Shown here: positions 42,391 through 51,894 of the stretch, one piece after another
How the letters are laid out: each line of letters opens with the position of its first letter
Numbering within the stretch: position 1 is the first letter of the stretch
NCBI GenBank assembly: GCA_963705955.1
Contig: CAVPLH010000006.1
Coordinates: forward strand, 372,001 to 436,000
DNA length: 64,000 nt
Direction: 5' to 3'
Source of the DNA: WHSW01 sp963705955
GTDB lineage: Bacteria > Actinomycetota > Thermoleophilia > Solirubrobacterales > 70-9
Program-made: the position numbers and the translations under genes
The notes under the pieces: model-generated
Databases searched by the model: none
Seen by the model: the letters and a program-made list of their open reading frames with translations, nothing else
Told to the model about the DNA's origin: nothing

Positions 42391-43802
42391 CGAGCTCGCG
42401 AACGCGGCGGCGCCTCGCCGGGCAGCCAGGGCTTTCGCCAGCCTCCGTGGCCGGTGAGCAGGTAGCTCGCCGACTCAGGCCCCCAGGTGTCGGGCTCATA
42501 AGGCTCGACCTCGCAGGGCCGGTCGAGCAGCGGCTGGACGATCCGCCACGTCTCATCGATCGCGTCCATCGTCGGGAACAGGTCGGTGTTGCCGATCAGC
42601 GCGTCGCGAAGCAGGCGCTCGTAGGGCTCCGGCTGGTCGCCGACCTGGTCGCCGAAGAGCAGGTCGAGATGAACGCGTTGCAGCGCCTCCTCGCCACCCC
42701 GCTTCGCCATCAGGCAGAGCTCCGCCCCCGGCTCGGGCTTGATCCGGAGGATGAGCTCGTCGGGATCGGGGATCATCCGCCCGCCGATCCCTAGTCGCGG
42801 GGGCTCCTGGAAGACGACTCGGACCTCCGTCGCCTCGACCGGCATCGCCTTGCCGGCGCGGATGAAGAACGGGACACCGGCCCAGCGCCAGTTGTCGACC
42901 GAGAGCCTCAGCGCGACGAAGGTCTCGGTCTCGGAGTCCGCGGCGACGCCTTCGACCTCCCGATAGCCGATGTACTGGCCGCGCACGAAGCGTCCGGGGT
43001 CGACTTCCGGCATGGCGCGAAACAGGTCCGCCTTGCTGTCGCGGACCGGGTCGGGATCGGCCGGCCCGGCGGAGGGTGGCTCCATCGCGACCAGGGCGAG
43101 CACCTGAAGGAGGTGGTTCTGGACCACGTCGCGAAGCGCGCCGACCGCGTCGTAGAAGCTGCCGCGGTCCTCGACCCCGAAGTCCTCGGCGAGCGTGATC
43201 TGGACCGAGTCGATGAACTGGCGGTTCCAGACCGGCTCCAGGATCGCGTTCGCGAACCGCAGGTAGAGGATGTCCATCACGGGTTCCTTGCCGAGGAAGT
43301 GGTCGATGCGCAGGATCTGCCACTCGTCGAGCACCTCGCAGATCTTGCGGTTGAGCTCGCGGGCCGACTCGCGGTCGTGTCCGAACGGCTTCTCGAACAC
43401 GACCCGCGCGCGCTCGGTCAGCCCGGCGTCGTGGAGGCGGTGGACGACGTCGGCGAACAGGGACGGCGGGATCTCGAGATAGAAGACGACCTGCTCGGCA
43501 TCGCCGATCTCCTTCTTGAGGCGCTCGTAGGTGTCGGGCTGGTCGAAGTCGCCGCGGACGTAGTCGAGCCTCTTCTCGAGCCGCTTGATCACCTCCGGAT
43601 CGGGATCGTCGATCTCCGCCTCGATCGCCGCGCGCGCGTGTCCGTCGAGCTCCTCCTGGCTCCACCTGTTCCGGGCGACACCGAGCACCCGGCAGTCGAG
43701 CTCGCCGCGCCGCTCGAGCCGGTAGAGCGCCTGGTAGGTCATCTTCTTCGCCAGGTCACCGGTGATCCCGAAGATGACGAGCACGTCCGCTCGATCGGTC
43801 AT
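42387..43802 (-). CDS. zwf: Glucose-6-phosphate 1-dehydrogenase
   Basis: From the ATG at 43802 the 471-residue protein has the NADP motif GITGDLAKKMTYQALYRL and the active-site signature RIDHFLGKEPV with its catalytic His and Lys, with EKPFGHD between them. First step of the oxidative pentose-phosphate pathway. An upstream in-frame extension of 34 residues is not family-like. TAGGCT lies 8 bases before this ATG. Divergent from gnd with 62 bases between, so both oxidative steps share an intergenic control region. Confidence 0.94.
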   Translation of the reverse strand: MTDRADVLVIFGITGDLAKKMTYQALYRLERRGELDCRVLGVARNRWSQEELDGHARAAIEAEIDDPDPEVIKRLEKRLDYVRGDFDQPDTYERLKKEIGDAEQVVFYLEIPPSLFADVVHRLHDAGLTERARVVFEKPFGHDRESARELNRKICEVLDEWQILRIDHFLGKEPVMDILYLRFANAILEPVWNRQFIDSVQITLAEDFGVEDRGSFYDAVGALRDVVQNHLLQVLALVAMEPPSAGPADPDPVRDSKADLFRAMPEVDPGRFVRGQYIGYREVEGVAADSETETFVALRLSVDNWRWAGVPFFIRAGKAMPVEATEVRVVFQEPPRLGIGGRMIPDPDELILRIKPEPGAELCLMAKRGGEEALQRVHLDLLFGDQVGDQPEPYERLLRDALIGNTDLFPTMDAIDETWRIVQPLLDRPCEVEPYEPDTWGPESASYLLTGHGGWRKPWLPGEAPPRSRAR

Positions 43803-43864
43803 CGGCCAGCAGCCTATTGACCGGCGTCGATGCGCCTCGTGCCCCCCGTGCTTAGTATCCCGGC

Positions 43865-44881
43865 ATGCAGCTGGGCATGGTCGGACTCGGGCGGATGGGG
43901 GCAAATCTCGTCCGGCGTCTGATGCGAGACGGGCACGATTGCGTCGTCTTCGACGTCAACCCCGACGCGGTCGAGGAGCTCGCCGGCGAGGGCGCGACCG
44001 GCGCCGACTCGCTCGACGAGTTCGTCGCCAAGCTGTCGACGCCGCGCGCGGCCTGGGTCATGGTCCCGGCCGGGGAGATCACCGAGAGCACGGTCACCGA
44101 GCTCGCCAAGCGGCTCGAGCGCGGCGACGCGATCATCGACGGCGGCAACTCCTACTACCGCGACGACATCCGCCGCTCGGCGAGGTTCGCCGAACAGGGG
44201 ATCGACTACATCGACTGTGGCACGAGCGGTGGCGTCTTCGGCCTCGAGCGCGGCTTCTGCCTGATGATCGGCGGCCCGGAGAAGGCCGTGAAGCGCCTCG
44301 ACCCGATCTTCGCGACGATCGCCCCGGGGGTCGACTCGGCGGAGCGGACGCCGGGCCTCGGCGGCGACCCGTCGACCGCCGAGAACGGCTACCTGCACTG
44401 CGGGCCGAGCGGCGCCGGGCACTTCGTGAAGATGGTCCACAACGGGATCGAGTACGGGATCATGGCCGCCTACGCCGAGGGCCTCAACATCCTCGAGAAC
44501 GCCGACGCGGGGCTGCACGAGCGCGAGGCCGACGCCGAGACCGCCCCGCTGACCGATCCCGAGTACTACAGGTTCGAGCTCGACATCCCCGAGGTCGCCG
44601 AGGTCTGGCGGCGGGGCAGCGTGATCGGCTCGTGGCTCCTCGACCTGACCGCGGCGGCCCTGCGGCAGTCGCCGACGCTCGACGACTTCGAGGGCCGGGT
44701 CTCGGACTCCGGCGAGGGTCGCTGGACCTCGATCGCGGCGATCGAGGAGGGCGTGCCGGCGCCGGTGCTCTCGAGCGCGCTCTACTCGCGTTTCGCGTCC
44801 CGCAACCTCGACGACTTCGCCGACAAGGTGCTCTCCGCGATGCGCAAGCAGTTCGGCGGCCACGCCGAGAAGCAGCAGTGA
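43865..44881 (+). CDS. gnd: 6-phosphogluconate dehydrogenase, decarboxylating, short (YqeC-like) type
   Basis: The 338-residue protein has the NAD(P) motif GLGRMGANLVRRLM, DGGNSYYRDD, CGTSGGVFGLERGF and the catalytic lysine region GHFVKMVHNGIEYGIM. At 338 residues it is the short bacterial type, shorter than E. coli Gnd (468). It converts 6-phosphogluconate to ribulose-5-phosphate. TAGTAT sits 6 bases before the ATG (leaderless). Confidence 0.93.
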   Translation: MQLGMVGLGRMGANLVRRLMRDGHDCVVFDVNPDAVEELAGEGATGADSLDEFVAKLSTPRAAWVMVPAGEITESTVTELAKRLERGDAIIDGGNSYYRDDIRRSARFAEQGIDYIDCGTSGGVFGLERGFCLMIGGPEKAVKRLDPIFATIAPGVDSAERTPGLGGDPSTAENGYLHCGPSGAGHFVKMVHNGIEYGIMAAYAEGLNILENADAGLHEREADAETAPLTDPEYYRFELDIPEVAEVWRRGSVIGSWLLDLTAAALRQSPTLDDFEGRVSDSGEGRWTSIAAIEEGVPAPVLSSALYSRFASRNLDDFADKVLSAMRKQFGGHAEKQQ

Positions 44882-44924
44882 GCGCCGCGGACCGCCTCGT
44901 GTCGAGGGTGGCGGGCCGACGGGC

Positions 44925-45593
44925 TTGAAGGCCGAGGTCGTCGCCGACGCCGAGGCCGCCGCGAGTCGCGGCGCCGAGTTGATCGCCGCGTCAGCCGCGG
45001 AGTCGCTCGCTGCCCGGGGGCGCTTCTCGCTCGCCGTCAGCGGCGGCCACGGACCGTGGCGGATGTTCGAGCTGCTCGGCCGCCACGACGTCGACTGGCC
45101 GGCGGTGACCGTGTTCCAGGTCGACGAGCGGGTCGCTCCCGACGGCGACGATGACCGCAACCTCACCCAGCTCGTGCCCAGCCTCCCGGCCGCCGGCCGG
45201 GGGCGGATCGTCGCGATGCCGGTCACCGACGACGACCTCGAGGCGGCTGCCCGGCGCTACGGCGAGCAGCTCGACGAGCGGCTCGATCTCGTCCATCTCG
45301 GCCTCGGGCCCGACGGCCACACGGCCTCGCTGGTCCCGGGCGATCCGGTGCTCGAGGTCACCGATCGGCCGGTGGCGACGACCGGCGAATACCAGGGCCG
45401 GCGCCGGATGACCCTCACCTACCCCGTGCTCGCGGCCGCGCGACGGATCCTCTGGCTGGTCACCGGCGACGACAAGGTCGACGCGCTCGCCAAGCTGCGC
45501 GCCGGGGACCGATCGATCCCCGCCGGGCGGGTCCGCAACGACGACGCGATCCTGATCTGCGACCGCGCCGCGGCCGGCCCGAGCGCCGACTGA
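44925..45593 (+). CDS. pgl: 6-phosphogluconolactonase (SOL/DevB type)
   Basis: The 222-residue protein has SLAVSGGHGPWRMFELL, QVDERVAPDGDDDRNL and the family hallmark LGLGPDGHTASLVPG. It hydrolyses 6-phosphogluconolactone between Zwf and Gnd. TTG at 44925 is the only start near the expected N-terminus; it follows gnd by 43 bases, so both are probably on one transcript. Confidence 0.9.
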   Translation: MKAEVVADAEAAASRGAELIAASAAESLAARGRFSLAVSGGHGPWRMFELLGRHDVDWPAVTVFQVDERVAPDGDDDRNLTQLVPSLPAAGRGRIVAMPVTDDDLEAAARRYGEQLDERLDLVHLGLGPDGHTASLVPGDPVLEVTDRPVATTGEYQGRRRMTLTYPVLAAARRILWLVTGDDKVDALAKLRAGDRSIPAGRVRNDDAILICDRAAAGPSAD

Positions 45594-45623
45594 GCTCCCT
45601 GCCCGGCCCTTCGGACCGCCGGC

Positions 45624-46280
45624 TCAGCGGCGTCGGAGGTCGAGCCGCTCGACCGTCTCGCCGCGCCCGATCAGAACCTCGGCGACCATCGCGGGGGAGA
45701 ACAGGCCGTGGTCGACGACGCCCGGTGTCGCGGAGAGCCGCGCCGCGAGCCGGGCCGGATCGCCCACCTCGCCGCGGTAGTCGGCGATCAGTCCGCCGTC
45801 GGGCGACGGCGCCGCACCTTCGCGCGGGGCGGCGTCACCGAGCGAGGCCAGGGTCGCCGGGAGCCCGAAACGCAGCAGCTCGAGCGGGATCGGCGGCGCG
45901 ATCGACTCGACCGGCTTCGAGGAGTCGGCGATCACGACGAATCGGTCGGCAGCCGCGGCGACGATCTTCTCGCGGGTGTGGGCGCCGCCGCCACCCTTGA
46001 CGAGCCAGCCGTCGGGCGCCACCTGGTCGGCGCCGTCGATCGCGATCTCGAGCCGGTCGACGGAGTCGAACGGCTCGACCGCGATCCCCAGCTCACGGGC
46101 GCGAGCCTCGGTCGCGACCGAGGTCGCGACGCAGCGGATCTCGAGCCCGCGCGCGGCGAGCGCCGGGAGCAGGAAGGCGACGGTCGAGCCCGTACCGAGA
46201 CCGACCAGCATGCCGTCGGAGACCAGCTCCGCGGCGGCCTCCGCGGCGGCGCGCTTCTCGGTGTCCCGGTTCGTTGCCAG
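45624..46280 (-). CDS. rpiA: Ribose-5-phosphate isomerase A (start at a CTG codon)
   Basis: The core VGLGTGSTVAFLLPAL, AIDGADQVAPDGWLVKGGGGAHTREK (phosphate and catalytic Asp/Lys region) and IADSSK identify RpiA. A start at the ATG 46211 would cut into the first helix. The same frame runs upstream as ATNRDTEKRAAAEAAAELVSDG, the expected N-terminus, to a stop, and the only plausible start there is CTG at 46280, which gives 218 residues. TATAAC sits 6 bases before this CTG, the leaderless layout seen at other genes. A single-base error of GTG to CTG is the alternative. Interconverts ribose- and ribulose-5-phosphate. Confidence 0.82.
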   Translation of the reverse strand: MATNRDTEKRAAAEAAAELVSDGMLVGLGTGSTVAFLLPALAARGLEIRCVATSVATEARARELGIAVEPFDSVDRLEIAIDGADQVAPDGWLVKGGGGAHTREKIVAAAADRFVVIADSSKPVESIAPPIPLELLRFGLPATLASLGDAAPREGAAPSPDGGLIADYRGEVGDPARLAARLSATPGVVDHGLFSPAMVAEVLIGRGETVERLDLRRR

Positions 46281-46322
46281 ACCGGGGTTATAACCGCAAC
46301 CGTGCCTCTATAGGGTGAGGAC

Positions 46323-48392
46323 ATGGGCACCGAGCAGGACGCCTTCACCGAGATCGACGAGCTCTGCGTGAACACGATCCGGACGCTGTCGATCGATGCG
46401 ATCCAGAAGGCGAACTCCGGTCATCCGGGGACGCCGATGGCGCTCGCCCCGGTCGCCTACACGCTCTGGCAGCGGTTCCTTCGCTTCGATCCCGACGACC
46501 CGATCTGGCCCAACCGCGATCGCTTCGTGCTCTCCAACGGCCACGCGTCGATGCTGCTCTATTCGCTGCTCCACCTCACCGGCGTCAGGGCCGTCGACCC
46601 CGACTACGAGATCGAAGGCCGGCAGTCGATCACGCTCGACGACATCAAGACGTTCCGCCAGCTCGACTCGAAGGCCGCCGGCCATCCCGAGTACCGGTTC
46701 ACGTCCGGCGTCGAGGCGACGACCGGTCCGCTCGGGCAGGGGATCGCGACCTCGGTCGGGATGGCGGTCGCGGGCAAGTGGCTGGCCGAGCATTTCAACC
46801 GGCCCGGGTTTCGGATCTTCGACTACGACGTCTACGCGGTCGCCGGCGACGGCTGCTTCATGGAGGGGGTCTCCCACGAGGCCGGATCGTTCGCGGGCCA
46901 TCAGCAGCTCGACAACCTCTGCTGGATCTACGACAACAACCACATCACGATCGACGGCGATACGGAGATCACCTACGACGACGACGTCGCAGCGCGGTTC
47001 ATGGCGTACGGCTGGAACGTGACCAGGGTCGGCGACGCAAACGATCTCGCGCTGATCGCGCGCGCGTTCGAGACCTTCCTGGCGACCGACGACCGCCCGA
47101 CGCTGATCATCGTCGACAGCCACATCGGCTACGGATCGCCACACAAGCAGGACACCGCGGCCGCCCACGGCGAGCCGCTCGGCGAGGAGGAGGTCCGGGA
47201 GACGAAGCGCTTCTACGGCTGGCCGGAGGACGCCCAGTTCCTGGTCCCCGACGGCGTCCGCGAGCACTTCGCCGCCGGGATCGGGGCACGCGGGAAGGAG
47301 CTGCGCGGCGAGTGGGGTTACCAGCTGGTCGGCTATCAGCGCGAGCACGAGACGCTCGAGCGCCAGATCGACCAGATGCAGCGCCGCGAGCTCCCCGAAG
47401 GATGGGACCGCGACATCCCGAGCTTCGACCCCGACGAGAAGGGGATCGCGACGCGCAAGGCATCGAATCAGGTCGAGAACGCGATCGCCGCGCAGGTGCC
47501 CTGGTATCTGAGCGGCTCGGCCGACCTCACCGACTCGACCTCGGTGCGGCTCGCCGACGTCGCCGACTTCGAGCCCGGGGCGCGCGACGGCCGCCAGCTC
47601 CACTACGGGATCCGCGAGCACGAGTCCGCCGCGACCTCGAACGGGCTCTCGCTCTCGAAGCTGCGGCCCTCGTGGTCCACCTACCTCGTGTTCTCGGACT
47701 ACGCGCGGCCCGCGATCCGGCTCTCGGCGTTGATGGAGCTGCCGGTGATCCACATCTTCACCCACGATTCGATCGGGCTCGGCGAGGACGGCCCGACCCA
47801 CCAGCCGGTCGAGCACCTCGCCTCGCTGCGGGCGATCCCGGGCCTCAACGTGATCCGGCCGGCCGACGCGAACGAGGTCGCCGAGGCGTGGCGGGTGACG
47901 ATGGAGCAGACCCATCAGCCGGTGGCGCTGGTGCTGACCCGCCAGGACGTTCCGATCCTCGACCGCGCGCGCTACGCCTCGGCGGACGGCCTGCGCCGCG
48001 GCGGCTACGTGCTCGCCGACCCCGACGACGGCGACCCGGAGCTGATCCTGATCGCGACGGGCAGCGAGGTCGCGCTGGCCGTCTCCGCGCACGAGCAGCT
48101 GATCGCCGACGGGATCCGCTCCCGCGTCGTCAGCCTGCCGTCGTTCTACCTCTTCGACCAGCAGGACGACGCCTACCGCGACAGCGTCCTGCCGCCCGCG
48201 ATCGGGGCCCGAGTCTCGGTCGAGGAGGCGTCGACGCTGGGCTGGGACCGCTACGTCGGGCCGCGGGGCGAGAAGATCGGGATGCATACGTTCGGCTCCT
48301 CGGCGCCGCTCAAGGACGTGCTGACGGAGTTCGGCTTCACGCCGGAGCGAGTCGCCGAGACCGCCCGCGAGGTCCTCGCGCGCGACGCCTGA
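46323..48392 (+). CDS. tkt: Transketolase
   Basis: The 689-residue protein has NSGHPGTPMALAPVAYTLW, the ThDP motif VAGDGCFMEGVSHEAGSFAG with the downstream NNHITIDG, and the second-domain signature THDSIGLGEDGPTHQPVEHL. Full length for bacterial Tkt. Moves two-carbon units between sugar phosphates. TATAGGGT lies just before GAGGAC and the ATG. It is divergent from rpiA with overlapping promoter regions, and is followed by tal. Confidence 0.95.
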   Translation: MGTEQDAFTEIDELCVNTIRTLSIDAIQKANSGHPGTPMALAPVAYTLWQRFLRFDPDDPIWPNRDRFVLSNGHASMLLYSLLHLTGVRAVDPDYEIEGRQSITLDDIKTFRQLDSKAAGHPEYRFTSGVEATTGPLGQGIATSVGMAVAGKWLAEHFNRPGFRIFDYDVYAVAGDGCFMEGVSHEAGSFAGHQQLDNLCWIYDNNHITIDGDTEITYDDDVAARFMAYGWNVTRVGDANDLALIARAFETFLATDDRPTLIIVDSHIGYGSPHKQDTAAAHGEPLGEEEVRETKRFYGWPEDAQFLVPDGVREHFAAGIGARGKELRGEWGYQLVGYQREHETLERQIDQMQRRELPEGWDRDIPSFDPDEKGIATRKASNQVENAIAAQVPWYLSGSADLTDSTSVRLADVADFEPGARDGRQLHYGIREHESAATSNGLSLSKLRPSWSTYLVFSDYARPAIRLSALMELPVIHIFTHDSIGLGEDGPTHQPVEHLASLRAIPGLNVIRPADANEVAEAWRVTMEQTHQPVALVLTRQDVPILDRARYASADGLRRGGYVLADPDDGDPELILIATGSEVALAVSAHEQLIADGIRSRVVSLPSFYLFDQQDDAYRDSVLPPAIGARVSVEEASTLGWDRYVGPRGEKIGMHTFGSSAPLKDVLTEFGFTPERVAETAREVLARDA

Positions 48393-48430
48393 GAAAATCT
48401 GGCGAGGAACGACCAGAGACGAGGAATCAG

Positions 48431-49504
48431 ATGAAGCCAACCGAACGACTGCACGAACTCGGCCAGAGCCTCTGGGTGGACAACATCACCCGGACGATGC
48501 TCGATCAGGGCACGCTGGCCTCCTACATCGACGAGCTCTCGGTCACCGGATTGACGTCGAACCCGACGATCTTCGACAAGGCGATCGACAGCGGTGACGC
48601 CTACGACGACCAGATCGCCGAGCTCGCCGACCGCGGACTCGAGGGCGACGACCTCTTCTTCGAGCTCGCGCTCGCCGACCTGCGCCGCGCCGCGGAGCTG
48701 TTCAAGCCGGTCAACGAGCGCACCGACGGGGTCGACGGCCGGGTCTCGCTCGAGGTCTCGCCGCTGCTCGCCGACGACGACCAGGCGACGATCAAGCAGG
48801 CCGCCCAGCTCTACGGCCGCGCCGAGCCGAACTTCTTCATCAAGATCCCGGGCACCGCCGCCGGCCGCACGGCGATCGAGGAGACGATCTACGCCGGGAT
48901 TCCGGTCAACGTCACGCTCCTGTTCTCGACCGACCAGTACGTCGGCGCCGCCGACGCCTACATGCGCGGGATCGAGCGCCGCATCGACGCCGGCCTCAAC
49001 CCTGCCGTCCACTCGGTCGCATCGCTGTTCATCAGCCGCTGGGACGCGGCCGTCTCCGAGCAGGCGCCGGACGATCTCCGCAACCGGCTCGGGATCGCGG
49101 TCGGCATGCGAACCTACGCGGCCTACCGCGAGCTGCTGGACTCCGATCGTTGGCTGCGCCTCGCGAACGAGGGCGCGCGCCCTCAGCGTCTGCTCTGGGC
49201 GAGCACCGGGACCAAGGACCCCGACGCCTCCGACACCCTCTATATCGACGCCTTCGCCTCGCCGTTGACGGTCAACACGATGCCCGAGAAGACCCTGATC
49301 GCGTTCGCCGAGCACGGCGAGCCCGGGGGATTGCTGCCCGCCGACGGCGGCGATGCGACCGAGACGCTGAAGGCGTTCAACGACGCCGGCATCGATACCG
49401 ACGCGCTCGCCGTCAAGCTCCAGAAGGACGGCGCCGAATCGTTCGTGAACTCGTGGCAGGACATGCTCGCCACGATCGCGAAGCAGCACCAGCCCGCGGC
49501 CTGA
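48431..49504 (+). CDS. tal: Transaldolase
   Basis: The 357-residue protein, from ATG 48431 (GAGG upstream), has SVTGLTSNPTIFDKAI near residue 37, the Schiff-base lysine region NFFIKIPGT, and GIPVNVTLLFSTDQY. This is the actinobacterial transaldolase type, longer than FSA-type enzymes. It exchanges three-carbon units in the non-oxidative branch. It lies 38 bases after tkt and 15 before pgi, so tkt-tal-pgi form one operon. Confidence 0.94.
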   Translation: MKPTERLHELGQSLWVDNITRTMLDQGTLASYIDELSVTGLTSNPTIFDKAIDSGDAYDDQIAELADRGLEGDDLFFELALADLRRAAELFKPVNERTDGVDGRVSLEVSPLLADDDQATIKQAAQLYGRAEPNFFIKIPGTAAGRTAIEETIYAGIPVNVTLLFSTDQYVGAADAYMRGIERRIDAGLNPAVHSVASLFISRWDAAVSEQAPDDLRNRLGIAVGMRTYAAYRELLDSDRWLRLANEGARPQRLLWASTGTKDPDASDTLYIDAFASPLTVNTMPEKTLIAFAEHGEPGGLLPADGGDATETLKAFNDAGIDTDALAVKLQKDGAESFVNSWQDMLATIAKQHQPAA

Positions 49505-49519
49505 ACGGGTCGCGCGACG

Positions 49520-51158
49520 ATGAGCGATACCCCGCTAGGCGACCGGCCCGGATGGAAGGCGCTCGAGCGGCATCACTCCGAGCTCGCCGGCCGCCACCTG
49601 CGGCAGTTCTTCGCCGACGACCCCGACCGCGGCGAGCGGATGACGGCGCGAGGCCGCCGGGCTCTACCTCGATTACTCGAAGAACCGGGTCACCGATGAG
49701 ACGATCGGGCTGCTCGTCGCGCTGGCCTCCGAATGCGGGCTGGCCGAGCGCCGCGAAGCGATGTTCCGCGGCGAGCGGATCAACGTCTCGGAGAACCGCT
49801 CGGTGCTCCACGTCGCGTTGCGGATGCCTCGCGGCCGCTCGCTGATCGTCGACGGCACCGACGTCGTCGCCGAGGTTCACGAGGTGCTCGACCGGATGGC
49901 CGCGTTCTCCGACCGGGTTCGATCGGGCGATTGGAAGGGACACACCGGAAGGCCGATCCGCAACGTGATCAACATCGGGATCGGCGGCTCGGACCTCGGC
50001 CCGGTGATGGCCTACGAGGCCCTGCGCCACTACTCGAAACGCGAGATGACCTTCCGCTTCGTCTCCAACGTCGACGGCACCGACTTCGTCGAGGCGACCC
50101 GGGATCTCGACCCCGCCGAGACGCTGTTCGTGGTCTGCTCGAAGACCTTCACGACGCTCGAGACGATGGCCAATGCCCACAGCGCCCGCGACTGGATGCT
50201 GGCCGGGCTCGGCGGCGACGAGTCGGCGATCGCGAAGCACTTCGTCGCCGTATCGACGAACGGCGACGGCGTCTCGGAGTTCGGAATCGACCCCGCCAAC
50301 ATGTTCGGTTTCTGGGAGTGGGTCGGCGGCCGATACTCGATGGACTCGGCGGTCGGGCTCTCGACGATGGTCGCGATCGGGCCCGAGCGGTTCGCGGAGA
50401 TGCTGGCCGGCTTCCACGCGGTCGACGAGCACTTCCGGGACGCCCCGACCGAGCGGAACCTGCCGGCCCTGCTCGGCCTGCTGGCGGTCTGGTACGGCGA
50501 CTTCTTCGACGCCCAGACGGCCGCCGTGCTGCCCTACGAGCAGTACCTGAAGCGGTTTCCCGCCTACCTGCAGCAGCTGACGATGGAGTCGAACGGCAAG
50601 CACGTGACCCTCGACGGCCGGCCGGTCGACTACGAGACCGGCGCCGTGTACTGGGGCGAGCCGGGGACCAACGGCCAGCACTCCTTCTACCAGCTGATCC
50701 ACCAGGGGACGAAGCTGATCCCGTGCGATTTCATCGGCTTCTGCGAGCCGCTGAACCCGCTCGGCGACCACCACGACCTGCTGATCTCGAACGTGTTCGC
50801 ACAGGGCGAGGCGCTGGCGTTCGGAAAAACGCCCGACGAGGTCCGCGCCGAGGGCGTCCCGGAGGAGCTGGTGCCGCATCGCGTCTTCGAAGGCAACCGG
50901 CCCTCGAACACGATCCTCGCCCAGCGCCTCGACCCGCGAGCGCTCGGCAGCCTCGTCGCCCTCTACGAGCACAGCGTCTTCACCCAGGGCGCGATCTGGG
51001 ACATCGACTCGTTCGACCAGTGGGGGGTCGAGCTGGGGAAGGTGCTGGCGAAGCGGATCATCCCCGAGCTCCAGGCCGCCGGCGAGCCGGAGCTGTCCCA
51101 CGACAGCTCGACCAACGCGCTGATCCGCCGCTACCGGGCAGACCGCAGCGGTGGCTGA
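49520..51158 (+). CDS. pgi: Glucose-6-phosphate isomerase, frame changes once (+1)
   Basis: ATG 49520 starts MSDTPLGDRPGWKALERHHSEL, the usual Pgi opening. At about base 49650 an extra base after ATGACGGCG shifts the frame; the +1 frame continues EAAGLYLDYSKNRVTDE, which is the invariant Pgi LDYSKN motif, then INIGIGGSDLGPVMAYEAL, GTNGQHSFYQLIHQGT and the C-terminal catalytic Lys region. About 545 residues rejoined, full length. Interconverts glucose-6-P and fructose-6-P, closing the pathway into a cycle. Overlaps the next gene by 8 bases. Confidence 0.9.
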
Positions 51159-51856
51159 GCCGCGGGCCGTGCCGGGGTCCAGCGCCGGGGTCGCCGCGAT
51201 CCTGTTCGACATCGACGGCACCCTGATCTCGACCGGCGGCGCCAGCGACCGAGCCTGGCACAGGGCCTTCCTCGAGCTCTACGGGGTCGAGGTCAACGTC
51301 CCCGACTACACCGGCAAGGGCGTGCCCGATCCGGTCGTCGGCCTGCAGTGCTTCCGCGGCGCGATCGGCCGCGAGCCCGAGGGCGGTGAGATGGCGAGGC
51401 TGATGATGCTGCGCCAGCGCCACCTGGAGGAGGAGGTCTCGGCCTCGGACGGCTACCGGGTGATGCCCGGAGTCGAGGACCTGCTGCGGCGGCTCGGCGA
51501 CGAGGGCCGCCTCGTCGGGCTGATCACCGGCAACACCGAGCCCGCCGCCCACATCAAGCTCGCCCGCGCGCACCTCAACCGGTTCTTCGCGCTTCGGCGG
51601 CTACGGCTCCGACGCGGACGAGCGGGTCGACGTCTGCCGCAGGGCCCTCGATCGCGCCGCGGTCGTCGCCGGCGGCCGGCTCGACCGCGAGGGGTCGATC
51701 GCCGTCGGCGACACCCCGCTCGACGTCGAGGCGGCCCACGGCGCCGGGATCCGGGTCGTCAGCGTCGCGACCGGCGAGTACGGGGTGGAGCCGTTGCGAG
51801 CGGCCGGCGGCGATTGGGTCGTCGCGGACCTGACCGCAGATGCGCTGCCGTTCTGA
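51151..51856 (+). CDS. HAD-superfamily phosphatase, frame changes once (+1)
   Basis: A GTG start overlaps pgi. The first frame has HAD motif I ILFDIDGTLISTGGAS (about residues 20-35) and motif II GLITGNTEP. After LNRFFA (about base 51588) the +1 frame gives FGGYGSDADERVDVCRRAL and motif IV SIAVGDTPLDVEAAHGAGI, ending at TGA 51856. About 234 residues, phosphoglycolate-phosphatase-like with an alpha-helical cap. Its coupling to pgi suggests a sugar-phosphate substrate, by inference only. Confidence 0.8.
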
Positions 51857-51894
51857 CGTCCGGCGTTGTCCGCGCCCGCGCGCGCGGCAGAGCG

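Noticed and set aside
46308..48440. A 710-codon minus-strand open frame opposite tkt.
   Set aside because: Transketolase on the plus strand is unambiguous; the antisense frame is a composition artefact.
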